Source of the DNA: Algoriphagus boritolerans DSM 17298 = JCM 18970
GTDB lineage: Bacteria; Bacteroidota; Bacteroidia; Cytophagales; Cyclobacteriaceae
Assembly: GCF_900108085.1 (NCBI RefSeq)
Contig: NZ_FNVR01000037.1
Location: 1 to 34,093, forward strand
Direction of reading: 5' to 3'
DNA length: 34,093 nt
Shown here: piece by piece, positions 17,338 to 26,283 of the stretch
Numbering within the stretch: position 1 is the first letter of the stretch
How the letters are laid out: each line of letters starts with the position of its first letter
The notes under the pieces: model-generated
Databases searched by the model: none
Seen by the model: only the letters and a program-made list of their open reading frames with translations
Told to the model about the DNA's origin: nothing
Translations under genes and position numbers: made by a program

Positions 17338-17937
17338 ATGATTAATATTTTGATAAAAATATTCTCACTTTTACGCCATTTAAGGTGTATTCCCCATTTA
17401 GTGATTTGGAAAATGGATAAAAATAAAGCTGTAATAGAATACGATATTGAGGTTTGGTGTAAGCATAAAAATATAAATTATAAACTAACCAATTCATTTT
17501 TTCAACTGTTAAATATTTATCCGGAATTTAGGAATTTGTTTTATTATAGAATAGGTGCAAAAGCCATTCTTTTAAATATTTTGTGTAGAAAATGTTCAAC
17601 TTTATTCCTAGCAACACCTGAAATAGGGCCAGGCTTATATATCCAACACGGATTTGCCACCATAATTGCTGCCAAAAAAATTGGAAAAGATTGCTTTATC
17701 AATCAACAAGTCACCATAGGTTATACAGAATCAGGTAAAACACCTACCTTGGGAGATCAGGTTAGAGTATCTGCAGGAGCAAAAGTTTTAGGAGATATTC
17801 AAGTCGGAAATAATGTAAAAATAGGTGCCAATGCTGTTGTACTAAAAGATATTCCCGATAATTGTACAGTAGTGGGTATACCAGCATACATTATAAAAAA
17901 AGATGGGCAAAAAGTTGGTTATAATTTAAACACATGA
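17338..17937 (+). CDS. Hexapeptide-repeat acetyltransferase, serine acetyltransferase-like fold
   Basis: 199 residues. From about residue 95 the left-handed beta-helix repeats are plain: IGPGLYIQHGFATII, IGKDCFINQQVTIG, LGDQVRVSAGAKVLG, IGANAVVLKDIPDN, then the closing VVGIPAYIIKK. The His in IQHGFAT matches one catalytic histidine of CysE. The second CysE His position is not conserved (region TPTLGD), and the CysE N-terminal domain is missing. An O-acetyltransferase acting on the glycan, as WcaB-type proteins are presumed to do, is more likely than cysteine biosynthesis. It overlaps the ABC permease start by 4 nt. Confidence 0.8.
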   Translation: MINILIKIFSLLRHLRCIPHLVIWKMDKNKAVIEYDIEVWCKHKNINYKLTNSFFQLLNIYPEFRNLFYYRIGAKAILLNILCRKCSTLFLATPEIGPGLYIQHGFATIIAAKKIGKDCFINQQVTIGYTESGKTPTLGDQVRVSAGAKVLGDIQVGNNVKIGANAVVLKDIPDNCTVVGIPAYIIKKDGQKVGYNLNT

Positions 17938-18773
17938 TAGTAAAGGTTTACTCTCCTCAAAATAAATATTCTCTTCTTCAATTATTCAGAGAAATCATCA
18001 TGGGTTTCAAAGAAGGAAGGGAACTTGCGTGGAGGTTATTTGTCAGAGATTTGAAAGCAGGATACACAAAATCATTCCTTGGGGTTATTTGGTTGTTTAT
18101 ACCACCTTTCTTTATTGCAGGGATCTGGATTTTTTTAAATAGCCAAAATGTAGTAAATATCAGTGGTGCTCCCATGAATTACGCTGCCTTTACCCTATGT
18201 GGAACTATACTTTGGAGTTTTTTTGCTGAGGCACTGAACAAACCTATCCAAAGATTTCAGGGAGCGATGAGTATGATGAGCAAGTTGAATTTTCCTAGAG
18301 AAGCTTTGATTTTAGCATCTATTTACGATCAACTATTTAGCTTATTCTTAAAACTTTTGGCATTGATTCCATTGCTTTGGGTATTGGGCTATCCTCCTAC
18401 CTTTGATTGGATTTTTGCATTCATCGGGATTTTTGGCTTGTTGATGACTGGCATTAGCTTGGGTCTTTTATTATCACCTTTGGGTTTGCTTTACAACGAT
18501 ATCGGTAAGGGGCTTCCTTTGATTCTACCTTTTGCAATGTATCTGAGTCCTGTGATTTATCCTTTAAGAGAAGGAGGGAAGTTAGCTTTACTTCAAGACT
18601 ATAATCCTGTAACCCCATTCTTAGAATTTACACGGAGCAATTTGGGTGGGTATGATTTCACCTTAATCGGGCCCATGTATATTTGGAGCGGGATAGTTTT
18701 CATTGTATTTGTTTTTTCTTTATTGGCTGTAAAGGTAGCCATGCCCATGATTATCGAAAGGAGCGGTTCATAA
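17934..18773 (+). CDS. wzm: ABC-2 type polysaccharide export permease
   Basis: 279 residues with six hydrophobic segments and the N-terminal amphipathic stretch ending in LFVRDLKAGYTKSFLGVIW (about 36-54), typical of TagG/Wzm/KpsM permeases. YLSPVIYPL (about 203-211) and the closing NPVTPFLEFTR are family landmarks. It would form the inner-membrane channel for a lipid-linked polysaccharide together with the ATPase encoded 1 nt downstream. The ATG overlaps the acetyltransferase stop. Presence of this exporter predicts synthesis of the full chain in the cytoplasm before export. Confidence 0.92.
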   Translation: MIVKVYSPQNKYSLLQLFREIIMGFKEGRELAWRLFVRDLKAGYTKSFLGVIWLFIPPFFIAGIWIFLNSQNVVNISGAPMNYAAFTLCGTILWSFFAEALNKPIQRFQGAMSMMSKLNFPREALILASIYDQLFSLFLKLLALIPLLWVLGYPPTFDWIFAFIGIFGLLMTGISLGLLLSPLGLLYNDIGKGLPLILPFAMYLSPVIYPLREGGKLALLQDYNPVTPFLEFTRSNLGGYDFTLIGPMYIWSGIVFIVFVFSLLAVKVAMPMIIERSGS

Positions 18774-18774
18774 T

Positions 18775-20010
18775 ATGGAAAATGAAGTATTGATCAAAGT
18801 AGAGGGAGTTTCTAAAAAGTTCTGTAAAAGCTTAAAAAGAAGCCTTTATTATGGATTAGGAGATATTTCTCGCTCCGTATTAGGAATCAAGAATCCTGAT
18901 AAGCTTCGGAAAGACGAATTCTGGGCTGTAAAGAATGTAAGCTTTAAGGTAAGGCGTGGAGAATGCTTAGGTTTAATCGGCCATAATGGTGCTGGGAAAA
19001 GCACGCTTCTCAAAATGCTCAACGGACTGATTCGTCCTGATGAAGGTAGAATAGAAATGAAAGGAAAAGTTGGGGCTTTGATAGAATTGGGGGCTGGATT
19101 TAATCCCGTATTGACGGGAAGAGAAAATGTCTATAATAACGGTGCTGTGCTGGGTTTTTCTAAAGCCGAGATTGATCGTAAGTTTGATGAAATAGTTGCT
19201 TTTTCCGAACTGGAAGACTTTATCGATTCTCCTGTTCAAAATTATAGTTCAGGAATGAAAGTTCGCCTAGGTTTTGCTGTAGCATCCCAAATGGAGCTAG
19301 ATATTCTATTAGTTGATGAGGTATTAGCAGTTGGAGATGCTGGATTTAAGATTAAATGTTATAATGAGATTTTTAAAATTTTAAAAAATTCTGCAGTAAT
19401 TTTTGTAAGTCATTCAATGCCTCAAATTGCTAAAGTATGTACTGAAGGTTTACATCTTCACACTGGAATTCTTAAAAAAAAATCCAGTAGTATAGTTGAT
19501 ATTATCGAAAGTTATTATTCAGTTTTTCAAGGACCTTTGACAACTACAGAAGGTAATATGGATGCAATAGTAGAAGAACTTGAAATCCAAACTAAACAAA
19601 ATAAATTAATTTTAGATTTAAAAAAAATATCAGGTGGAGAGATCCGAGTATCTCCAAAAGAAAAATTATCATTAAAATTGACTTATTATATTTCAAAAAA
19701 AGTAGCACACAGAGTTATTTTTTTTATAACAGACAAAGATCAGAAATTAATTTCTCAATTAACTACTAAAAAATTTTATGATTATAATATAAATAATTTA
19801 ATTTCTTTGAAAATTGATTTAGAAAAGCTTCAATTAAATGCGGGTGAATATGGTTTAACAATACATATTTTCGAAACAGATGAAAAAATTAAGAGAGGTA
19901 CTACCCTTTATGGTATAAGAAATTGTCTGAAAATAATTTGCGTTACTGAAGAATTTGTTGGTGCATCACCAATTCTATATTTCGATTTTACTGATGAATT
20001 TCAGAGTTAG
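18775..20010 (+). CDS. wzt: ABC exporter ATPase with C-terminal domain (Wzt-like)
   Basis: 411 residues. Walker A GHNGAGKST (69-77), signature YSSGM (157-161), Walker B LLVDE (178-182) and the switch His in FVSHS (210-214) are intact. FWAVKNVSFKVRRGE is the usual Wzt/TagH lead-in. Residues about 240-411 form an extra domain with beta-strand-like segments (KLSLKLTYYISKK, LNAGEYGLTIHIFE), the position and size of the Wzt C-terminal glycan-binding domain. In known systems that domain selects chains with the right terminal modification, often a methyl group. After about codon 200 the DNA becomes more AT-rich, suggesting that the specificity domain was exchanged. Confidence 0.92.
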   Translation: MENEVLIKVEGVSKKFCKSLKRSLYYGLGDISRSVLGIKNPDKLRKDEFWAVKNVSFKVRRGECLGLIGHNGAGKSTLLKMLNGLIRPDEGRIEMKGKVGALIELGAGFNPVLTGRENVYNNGAVLGFSKAEIDRKFDEIVAFSELEDFIDSPVQNYSSGMKVRLGFAVASQMELDILLVDEVLAVGDAGFKIKCYNEIFKILKNSAVIFVSHSMPQIAKVCTEGLHLHTGILKKKSSSIVDIIESYYSVFQGPLTTTEGNMDAIVEELEIQTKQNKLILDLKKISGGEIRVSPKEKLSLKLTYYISKKVAHRVIFFITDKDQKLISQLTTKKFYDYNINNLISLKIDLEKLQLNAGEYGLTIHIFETDEKIKRGTTLYGIRNCLKIICVTEEFVGASPILYFDFTDEFQS

Positions 20011-20103
20011 ATAAGCTTTTAAATAATCGAAGTTCAACAATTTCATCAATAGTTTTTATCTAAATAATCTGGTAATTAGGTTATAAAAAAAAGTTTATTA
20101 TCA

Positions 20104-20919
20104 ATGCTAAATTTATTCAATAAAGTATATAAAAAATTAAAAAAAACACTTCTAAAAGTTGAAAATAAAGATGAATTTCCTTTTGGAAACTTCAATCAGA
20201 TAAAAGGTAAAGATCATTTTCCTAATTTTTATTCATTTAATTTGGAGGGAAAAACAATTATTTCTCCAAATGAAAAAATGGTTCCTATTCTATATAACCA
20301 TATTTTTGAAAAAGAAATCTATAAGTTCAAATCGAAAAATAATAGACCAAAAATAATAGATTGTGGATCAAACATTGGAATGGCTGTTTTATATTGGAAG
20401 AAAATTTTTCCAAATGCAGAAATAGTTGCATTTGAACCTTCTAAAATGAATTTTAAGGCTTTGAAATTTAATATTGAAAATAATTTATTCGAGAATGTAA
20501 ACCTGGTAAACGCTGCTGTTTCCACAAAATCAGGCAAACAGGAATTTACTGATAATGATGCAGCATCTGGATCCTTATTTTTAGAAAAGGCTTTACATAA
20601 AAAATATGAAGTAAATACAGTAAGGTTAGATATTTTTTTAAAGGAAGAAATAGATTTTTTAAAAATTGATATTGAAGGTGAAGAAATTAATATTTTAGAT
20701 CAAATTGAAAATAACCTATTAAACATCAATAATTTATTTATCGAATATCACTCTTTTATTAATAGGCCACAAAAGCTGTCATTATTTCTAGCAGCACTTG
20801 AAAAAGCTAATTTTAGATATTATATAGAAGGAGAGTATACTAATAAGGCTCCATTATTTAATGACCATATAAAATTACAGCAGGATTTACAAGTTGCAAT
20901 ATGGGCTAAAAAATATTAA
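20104..20919 (+). CDS. FkbM-family methyltransferase
   Basis: 271 residues. IIDCGSNIGM (84-93) is a standard SAM loop, VAFEPSKMNFKAL (108-120) holds the acidic ribose-binding Glu, and FLKIDIEGEE (185-194) is the FkbM core. It would methylate a sugar hydroxyl, target unknown. It follows the exporter ATPase after a 93-nt AT-rich gap in which I see no clear promoter or terminator. It is strongly AT-rich and Lys/Asn-rich. Confidence 0.85.
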   Translation: MLNLFNKVYKKLKKTLLKVENKDEFPFGNFNQIKGKDHFPNFYSFNLEGKTIISPNEKMVPILYNHIFEKEIYKFKSKNNRPKIIDCGSNIGMAVLYWKKIFPNAEIVAFEPSKMNFKALKFNIENNLFENVNLVNAAVSTKSGKQEFTDNDAASGSLFLEKALHKKYEVNTVRLDIFLKEEIDFLKIDIEGEEINILDQIENNLLNINNLFIEYHSFINRPQKLSLFLAALEKANFRYYIEGEYTNKAPLFNDHIKLQQDLQVAIWAKKY

Positions 20920-20923
20920 TAAT

Positions 20924-22402
20924 ATGTCAACTATTTATTATACTGCAATATTCAATGATTATGACGAATTGATCATTCCTGAAATATCACCCGATTTGAA
21001 TATTAATGTAAAAATGATATGTTTTACAGATAATCCAAAAGTAAAATCCGATTTTTTTGATGTGATATTGGTCGAGCGTAAATTTAAGGATTCAACTAGA
21101 GAAAATCGCTATTACAAGGTAATGTCTCACTTGGTATTACCCCCACATGATTTATCCATTTATTTTGATGGAAATATTAAATTTAAGGTATCTATTGAGT
21201 CAATATTTGAAGAAGCTATCCATAATGATAAGGTTTTATTAAGTTTAATAAAACATCCTTTTAGAAATTGCTTATATGACGAAGGGGAGGCTTGTATCAA
21301 GCAAAAAAAAGACGATCCTGAAATTATTATTAATCAGTTAGGGAAATATCAAATGGAAGGTTATCCAGCGCATAATGGTCTATTAGCATGTTCAGTTATT
21401 TTTAGAAAAAATGTATCTGCGGTACAAAAGCTTTGCACTTCTTGGTGGGAGGAGATTGTATTGGGTAGTCGTCGGGATCAAATATCACTACCATATGTAA
21501 TATGGAAGAATAAATTTCAAGGTTTGAAAATTTTAGATTTGAACTGGATGGAAAATAAGTTTTATAAAAGAATACCCCACATTAAAAAATTAACTGATAT
21601 GGACCAAATCAACCTTTTCACTTTTGATAAATTATATCTTCCTTGTAGAATGCTTGAACCATTAGCATGGGTAGGGCACATTCCTTTTGCTATATGGCTA
21701 GTTGAAAATCTTCGTCCGGAAGTTGTTGTTGAATTAGGAACTCACAAAGGTAATTCTTTCTTTTCATTTTGTCAAAGTATGAAACTTAATAAGATTAATG
21801 GAAAAGTTTATGCCATTGATCTTTGGGAAGGAGATAAACATGCTGGTTTTTATTCCAATTCGATTTATGAGGATGTAAAAAAATATGCCCAACTTAATTA
21901 TAGTGATATAGCTAATTTAATTAGAGAAGATTTTAATTTCGCTGTAAGTCAATTTGGAGATCAATCAATTGACTTATTACACATTGATGGTTTACATACC
22001 TATGATGCGGTTAAAAACGATTTTGAAACATGGTTGCCCAAATTAAAGTCTGATGCTGTTGTTTTATTTCATGATATAAGTGTGTTTAGAGATGATTTCG
22101 GAGTGAATCAATACTGGAAGGAGATAATTACCAAATATCCAATCAATATTAGTTTTTATCATTCAAATGGCCTTGGGGTCTTAAGTTTAAATGATAAAGG
22201 AAATGGAGCTCGTCTGATTGAAGATCTTAAAAATGATACAAGTTTAATAAAATCATTTTTATCAACAGGGGAGGTTTTGTTTCAAATGGGGCCACTGTTT
22301 TTTGAAAATAACCGACTGAAAGGTTTAATGGAACTTGTAGAAAATTCAAGAGTAATTAAGACCACTGAGCGATTAAAGAGAATTTTTAGATTTTTTAGAT
22401 AG
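20924..22402 (+). CDS. Fusion: DUF616-like glycosyltransferase plus class I methyltransferase
   Basis: 492 residues from the ATG 4 nt after the previous stop. A TTG 30 nt further upstream is possible but overlaps that gene. Residues 1 to about 215 resemble DUF616 (TOD1-like) putative glycosyltransferases: YYTAIFNDYDEL, CFTDNP, REN.YYKVMSH, then YFDGNIKF (about 80-87) as a candidate metal-binding site, and AHNGLLAC. Residues about 265-440 are a Methyltransf_24 domain: VVVELGTHKGNSF, AIDLWEGD, LLHIDGLHTYDAVKNDF and LFHDI. A single protein could thus add a sugar and methylate it or its neighbour. No frameshift or internal start separates the domains. Confidence 0.72.
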   Translation: MSTIYYTAIFNDYDELIIPEISPDLNINVKMICFTDNPKVKSDFFDVILVERKFKDSTRENRYYKVMSHLVLPPHDLSIYFDGNIKFKVSIESIFEEAIHNDKVLLSLIKHPFRNCLYDEGEACIKQKKDDPEIIINQLGKYQMEGYPAHNGLLACSVIFRKNVSAVQKLCTSWWEEIVLGSRRDQISLPYVIWKNKFQGLKILDLNWMENKFYKRIPHIKKLTDMDQINLFTFDKLYLPCRMLEPLAWVGHIPFAIWLVENLRPEVVVELGTHKGNSFFSFCQSMKLNKINGKVYAIDLWEGDKHAGFYSNSIYEDVKKYAQLNYSDIANLIREDFNFAVSQFGDQSIDLLHIDGLHTYDAVKNDFETWLPKLKSDAVVLFHDISVFRDDFGVNQYWKEIITKYPINISFYHSNGLGVLSLNDKGNGARLIEDLKNDTSLIKSFLSTGEVLFQMGPLFFENNRLKGLMELVENSRVIKTTERLKRIFRFFR

Positions 22403-22403
22403 T

Positions 22404-23363
22404 ATGATAAAAAAAATTCTAGCTATAGTAGTTACATATAATGGTTCAACTTGGATATACAATTGTTTAAAATTTATTAGTAATTCTTCATTGTTGATTG
22501 ATGTTTTATCTATCGATAATTTATCTTCCGACAATACTATTAATAAAATAAAGTTAGAATTTCCAGAAATAGTTTTAATTCAAAATAAGATTAATTTAGG
22601 TTTTGGTCAAGCTAATAATATTGGTTTGAAGTATGCTTTAGATAATGATTATGACTATGTGTTTTTATTAAACCAAGATACTTTTATTAAAGAAGATACC
22701 ATCGAAAATTTAATTAAGGTTTCTGAAACCCATACTGATTTTGGAATTTTAAGTCCTATTCATCTAAATGGTGATGGGACAAAAATTGATCTGAATTTTT
22801 CAAATTATATCAGTGAGATGCATTGTAAAGGTTTGATTTCAGATATCCTTTTGGAAAGTAGCAAAAAGGAGGTGTATGAACTTCCTTTTGTAAATGCGGC
22901 TGCTTGGTTGCTTCCTATTTCTACTTTAAAAAAGATTGGAGGGTTTGATCCCATATTTTTTCATTACGGAGAAGATGACAATTATTGCCAAAGGGTGCTT
23001 TATCATGGTCTTAAAATTGGGGTTGTACCAGAAAGCATTGTTTATCATGATAGAAGTCAGGAATTCTCTTATCCCTTTTTGTTTCAAGATTTGGAAATAT
23101 TTGACAGGGTTGTAAAGCCCAAACTAGCAGATATTAATAAAGATTTTAAATTAGAATTCAAAAAGCAAAAAAGAGAACTAGATTCCTTTATTTTTTATTC
23201 AATGCTTGATTTTAAAATTCGAAGAGTTTTGAAACTCATAAAGTTCAGGTTCCACCTAATTAAAATGCAATCGGAATTAAAAAAATCTATAGAAATAAAT
23301 AAGAAGACAGGTCACAATTACCTAAATGAATCCTTTGATATCCATACTAATCCCAAACTTTAA
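22404..23363 (+). CDS. GT2 glycosyltransferase, rhamnosyltransferase-like
   Basis: 319 residues. AIVVTYNG (7-14), SIDNLSSDNT (36-45), NKINLGFGQANNIGL (61-75) and LLNQDTF (88-94) are the pattern of RfbF/WbbL-type enzymes, whose DxD is replaced by NQD. FDPIFFHYGEDDNYCQRV holds the catalytic-side ED pair. Rhamnose is a common donor for this subgroup, but no dTDP-rhamnose genes are in the window, so the sugar remains open. The start is ATG, 1 nt after the fusion gene; the last 38 nt overlap the next gene. Confidence 0.83.
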   Translation: MIKKILAIVVTYNGSTWIYNCLKFISNSSLLIDVLSIDNLSSDNTINKIKLEFPEIVLIQNKINLGFGQANNIGLKYALDNDYDYVFLLNQDTFIKEDTIENLIKVSETHTDFGILSPIHLNGDGTKIDLNFSNYISEMHCKGLISDILLESSKKEVYELPFVNAAAWLLPISTLKKIGGFDPIFFHYGEDDNYCQRVLYHGLKIGVVPESIVYHDRSQEFSYPFLFQDLEIFDRVVKPKLADINKDFKLEFKKQKRELDSFIFYSMLDFKIRRVLKLIKFRFHLIKMQSELKKSIEINKKTGHNYLNESFDIHTNPKL

Positions 23364-24435
23364 TAAAGGATTTTATCTTACAGAAACCTTAAACTCTGTC
23401 CTTGCTCAAACTTATAGGAATTGGGAATGTATTGTTGTAGATGACCACAGCACTGATAACTCTTGGGTCATTTTAGATGGTTTTGTCAAAAGGGATAATA
23501 GGATCCAAATCTTCAAACGTCCTGATTCTTTGCCAAAAGGGGGGAACACTTGTAGAAATTATGCATTCACCTTATCCAAAGGTGAATATATCCAATGGTT
23601 TGACTCGGATGATGTTATGGCTTTAAATATGTTGGACGCTAGGGTAAATTCTTTAAATCGAAATAATTCTGATTTTGTGGTGTCCAATGGAAGAAGATTT
23701 GAAACTGATCTTTTGGATAGAGATATTATTATAACCCCTTTATTTGCAGTAGATGACTTTTTAAAATTCTTTATTTTAATAATGACTCCGTGGTTATCTC
23801 AAAGTGTAATGTATAAAAGGTCTTTTTTGGAAAATTATCAAATAATATGGAATGAAAGCTTAAGCGGATTACAAGATGTTGCCTTTAATTTTTTAGCGTT
23901 GACCAAAGCCTCCAAAATTGAAATCAATGCAGATACAATTGATTGGTATTGGCGTGAAATTAAAGACAATAGCAATACCATGAGTAAGATATATGCTTCT
24001 GAAAATTATCCTTCCCTCTTGGTCTTTCTTCAAGAATTGCAAACCCTTATTCCACCAAGTTATATTAAGTATTTTAATAAGACGGTATGGGAAACGCTTA
24101 GGATTACTTCAAAAAGTTTCGGTAAAAATCAATTTCATAATTTGATTACCCCGATTTATAAATTAGGAATTTTGAATAAATCTGAATTTAAATCATTAAA
24201 AGCTCAATTCTATTACTCAAGTTTAAAAAAAATAATAGGTCTAAATTGGCAAGATTATTATTCTGAATTTATACAGGAGGAAATCCAGAAGCTAGATGAT
24301 TCAGGTTTATCAATCTTTTCCATTACCCATAAGGAATATCAAAAAATGCTGAATATTATAACCAAAATGGAAAGCCATAAGAAAAAGATAAATCATTTTG
24401 AGGTGAATTTTAATTTTCGAATAGATGCCCATTAA
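23326..24435 (+). CDS. GT2 glycosyltransferase
   Basis: 369 residues. ISILIPNFNKGFYL (5-18), VVDDHSTDNSW (37-47), GGNTCRNYAF (72-81) and QWFDSDDVM (90-98) form a complete GT-A domain. About 130 C-terminal residues are helical in appearance with no recognised domain. The ATG start is forced because the first strand begins at residue 4, so the 38-nt overlap with the upstream gene is real. It resembles the gene at 16403 in its RNYA/RNIG and DxDD motifs. Confidence 0.84.
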   Translation: MNPLISILIPNFNKGFYLTETLNSVLAQTYRNWECIVVDDHSTDNSWVILDGFVKRDNRIQIFKRPDSLPKGGNTCRNYAFTLSKGEYIQWFDSDDVMALNMLDARVNSLNRNNSDFVVSNGRRFETDLLDRDIIITPLFAVDDFLKFFILIMTPWLSQSVMYKRSFLENYQIIWNESLSGLQDVAFNFLALTKASKIEINADTIDWYWREIKDNSNTMSKIYASENYPSLLVFLQELQTLIPPSYIKYFNKTVWETLRITSKSFGKNQFHNLITPIYKLGILNKSEFKSLKAQFYYSSLKKIIGLNWQDYYSEFIQEEIQKLDDSGLSIFSITHKEYQKMLNIITKMESHKKKINHFEVNFNFRIDAH

Positions 24436-25411
24436 GTATAGTATTATTTTATTCACTTATAATCCTCACAAAGATTTTATTAAAAGGATTCTCCAAAGTA
24501 TTTCAAAACTTAAAATTCCTAGGGACGCTATTGTTGAATATATCATTTCAGATAACAACAGCAATAATAATTGGATGGAAGAAATACTTCCTAATTTTAA
24601 TAGAATACCCTTTTCTATTTTGGAAGAAAAGAAACAAGGAAAAATTTATTCCGTTCTCAATGCTTTTTCAAAAACCAAGGGAGAATTTTTTGTGTGTTTG
24701 GACGATGACAATGAAATAGATTCCAATTATTTGATTGGCTTGCAGGAGTTGATACAAATGCATCCCCATGTTTGGGCCTGGGGACCTGGAAAGATTACCG
24801 TAGAATATGAAACCAAAATTCCAGATTGGTTGGTCTTATATTCATGGTTGTTTCAGGAAAAGAATCAAGATGAAGTGCTGTTTGATAACACCAAATTTTG
24901 GAATATAAAGTACCCATCCGGGACCGGACTTGCTATAAAGAAAGAAGTCGCCCAGAAGTATCTGGAAAATGTAAAACAGAACAAAATGACCGCAACTTGT
25001 AGAAATGGGGGCGGGTTGACTTCAGGTGGAGATAGTCAGATTGTATATTGTGCCATCCAATTGGGTAAGTATGCCGGTACTGCACCACAATTAATCATTA
25101 ACCACCTGACAGAGCAAAAAAAGATCTCTTTAGCTTATTGCAAACGGTTAGTTTTTGGGGTTTTTTCCTGTGCGGTATATCATGTTGAGGTTTTTGAGGA
25201 AGCCAAAGATAAATTGATTTACAGATCACCATTCCAAATTTTGAAAGATGTCACAAAAGAATTAGCCAAAAGAAAATTTAATTTTAATAATGCTCTATTC
25301 CAGTTGAGGCTTGCCAGATTGATGGCTGATGCATATTCTTGGTATGAGTCACATGGGCATCAGTTTCCTTGGTTTTATAAAAAAGTAGTAAAGGTATTTA
25401 AATTACAATAG
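24425..25411 (+). CDS. GT2 glycosyltransferase
   Basis: 328 residues. YSIILFTYNPHKDF (5-18), ISDNNSNNNW (41-50), KQGKIYSVLNAF (70-81) and CLDDDNEID (91-99) mark the GT-A domain. GGGLTSGGDSQIVY occupies the place of the ED motif. The section after DDDN parallels the product of 14039 (G.GK.T...IPDWL), so both probably belong to one subfamily. It overlaps the preceding gene by 11 nt and leaves 2 nt before the fucosyltransferase. Confidence 0.84.
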   Translation: MPIKYSIILFTYNPHKDFIKRILQSISKLKIPRDAIVEYIISDNNSNNNWMEEILPNFNRIPFSILEEKKQGKIYSVLNAFSKTKGEFFVCLDDDNEIDSNYLIGLQELIQMHPHVWAWGPGKITVEYETKIPDWLVLYSWLFQEKNQDEVLFDNTKFWNIKYPSGTGLAIKKEVAQKYLENVKQNKMTATCRNGGGLTSGGDSQIVYCAIQLGKYAGTAPQLIINHLTEQKKISLAYCKRLVFGVFSCAVYHVEVFEEAKDKLIYRSPFQILKDVTKELAKRKFNFNNALFQLRLARLMADAYSWYESHGHQFPWFYKKVVKVFKLQ

Positions 25412-25413
25412 TC

Positions 25414-26283
25414 TTGATCATCGTTAAATTTTTAGGAGGACTAGGCAATCAAATTTTCCAATATGTACATGGAAGAAAATTGGCAGACGAAAGGGGTACC
25501 TTTATCGCGTCAGATATTCATACCTATAGCATATTTAGAGAGCGGGATTTTATTTTGGATAAATTCCAAGTTAAGATTAAACACCTGCCCAGAAAGGTGA
25601 TCAATTTTTTATCAAAACCATATTTGAAAAAGTTGGATCAAATTTCAGCAATCAAACTGTATCATCACTTTATTGAAGAACCACAGAATGAATTCCTGAA
25701 TTTACTATCCTCAAAGAATTTGTATCTAAGAGGCTACTGGACTTGGAATGCTTATTTTGATGACTTTGTTGAAAATGTTTCCCAAGAATTAGAGTTAAAG
25801 CCACGGTTTACCAGCAAGTTCTATTTAAAAAACAAAGAACAAGTCAAGTCGGTAGATTCGGTTGGGATTCATATAAGAAGAGGAGATTACGCTAGCAATA
25901 CCCAATACAATCAATATTTTGGCTTGACTCCAATCACATACTACGAATCTGCTATCAAGCTACTCACAGACAAGATAAATAATCCCATATTCTATGTATT
26001 TTCAGATGATCCCGATTGGGTCAAAAGCAATATGCATTTTTTAAGCGATGCAGTCTTTGCTGAGGATTTATGTGAACACCAGGACTATTTGGAGTTTGAC
26101 CTTTTGAAATCCTGCAAGCATCAAATTATCGCGAATAGCACCTTCAGTTGGTGGGCTTCCAGATTAAATCCCAATCCAGATAAAATTATTATCCAACCCA
26201 AAAAATGGTACAATGACCAAGTAGCCCAAAAAATCTATGAAGACAAAAAAGCCTTTTATCAACCACAAGCGATCATCATTTAA
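25414..26283 (+). CDS. GT11 alpha-1,2-fucosyltransferase
   Basis: 289 residues, the usual length. FLGGLGNQIFQY (6-17), the GDP-fucose-binding HIRRGDY (153-159), FSDDPDWV (196-203) and ANSTFSWWAS (240-249) are the four GT11 signatures, all intact. It transfers L-fucose in alpha-1,2 linkage, usually to galactose, in the cytoplasm. It is the second intact fucosyltransferase beside the GT10 at 13120, while the local GDP-fucose genes are decayed. The TTG start 2 nt after the upstream stop puts the first strand at residue 2; no ATG is available. It abuts the next ATG with no gap. Confidence 0.92.
   Translation: MIIVKFLGGLGNQIFQYVHGRKLADERGTFIASDIHTYSIFRERDFILDKFQVKIKHLPRKVINFLSKPYLKKLDQISAIKLYHHFIEEPQNEFLNLLSSKNLYLRGYWTWNAYFDDFVENVSQELELKPRFTSKFYLKNKEQVKSVDSVGIHIRRGDYASNTQYNQYFGLTPITYYESAIKLLTDKINNPIFYVFSDDPDWVKSNMHFLSDAVFAEDLCEHQDYLEFDLLKSCKHQIIANSTFSWWASRLNPNPDKIIIQPKKWYNDQVAQKIYEDKKAFYQPQAIII

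Noticed and set aside
17338..17937. Serine acetyltransferase for cysteine synthesis (cysE)
   Set aside because: It lacks the CysE N-terminal domain and one catalytic histidine position, and sits between sugar transferase and exporter genes.
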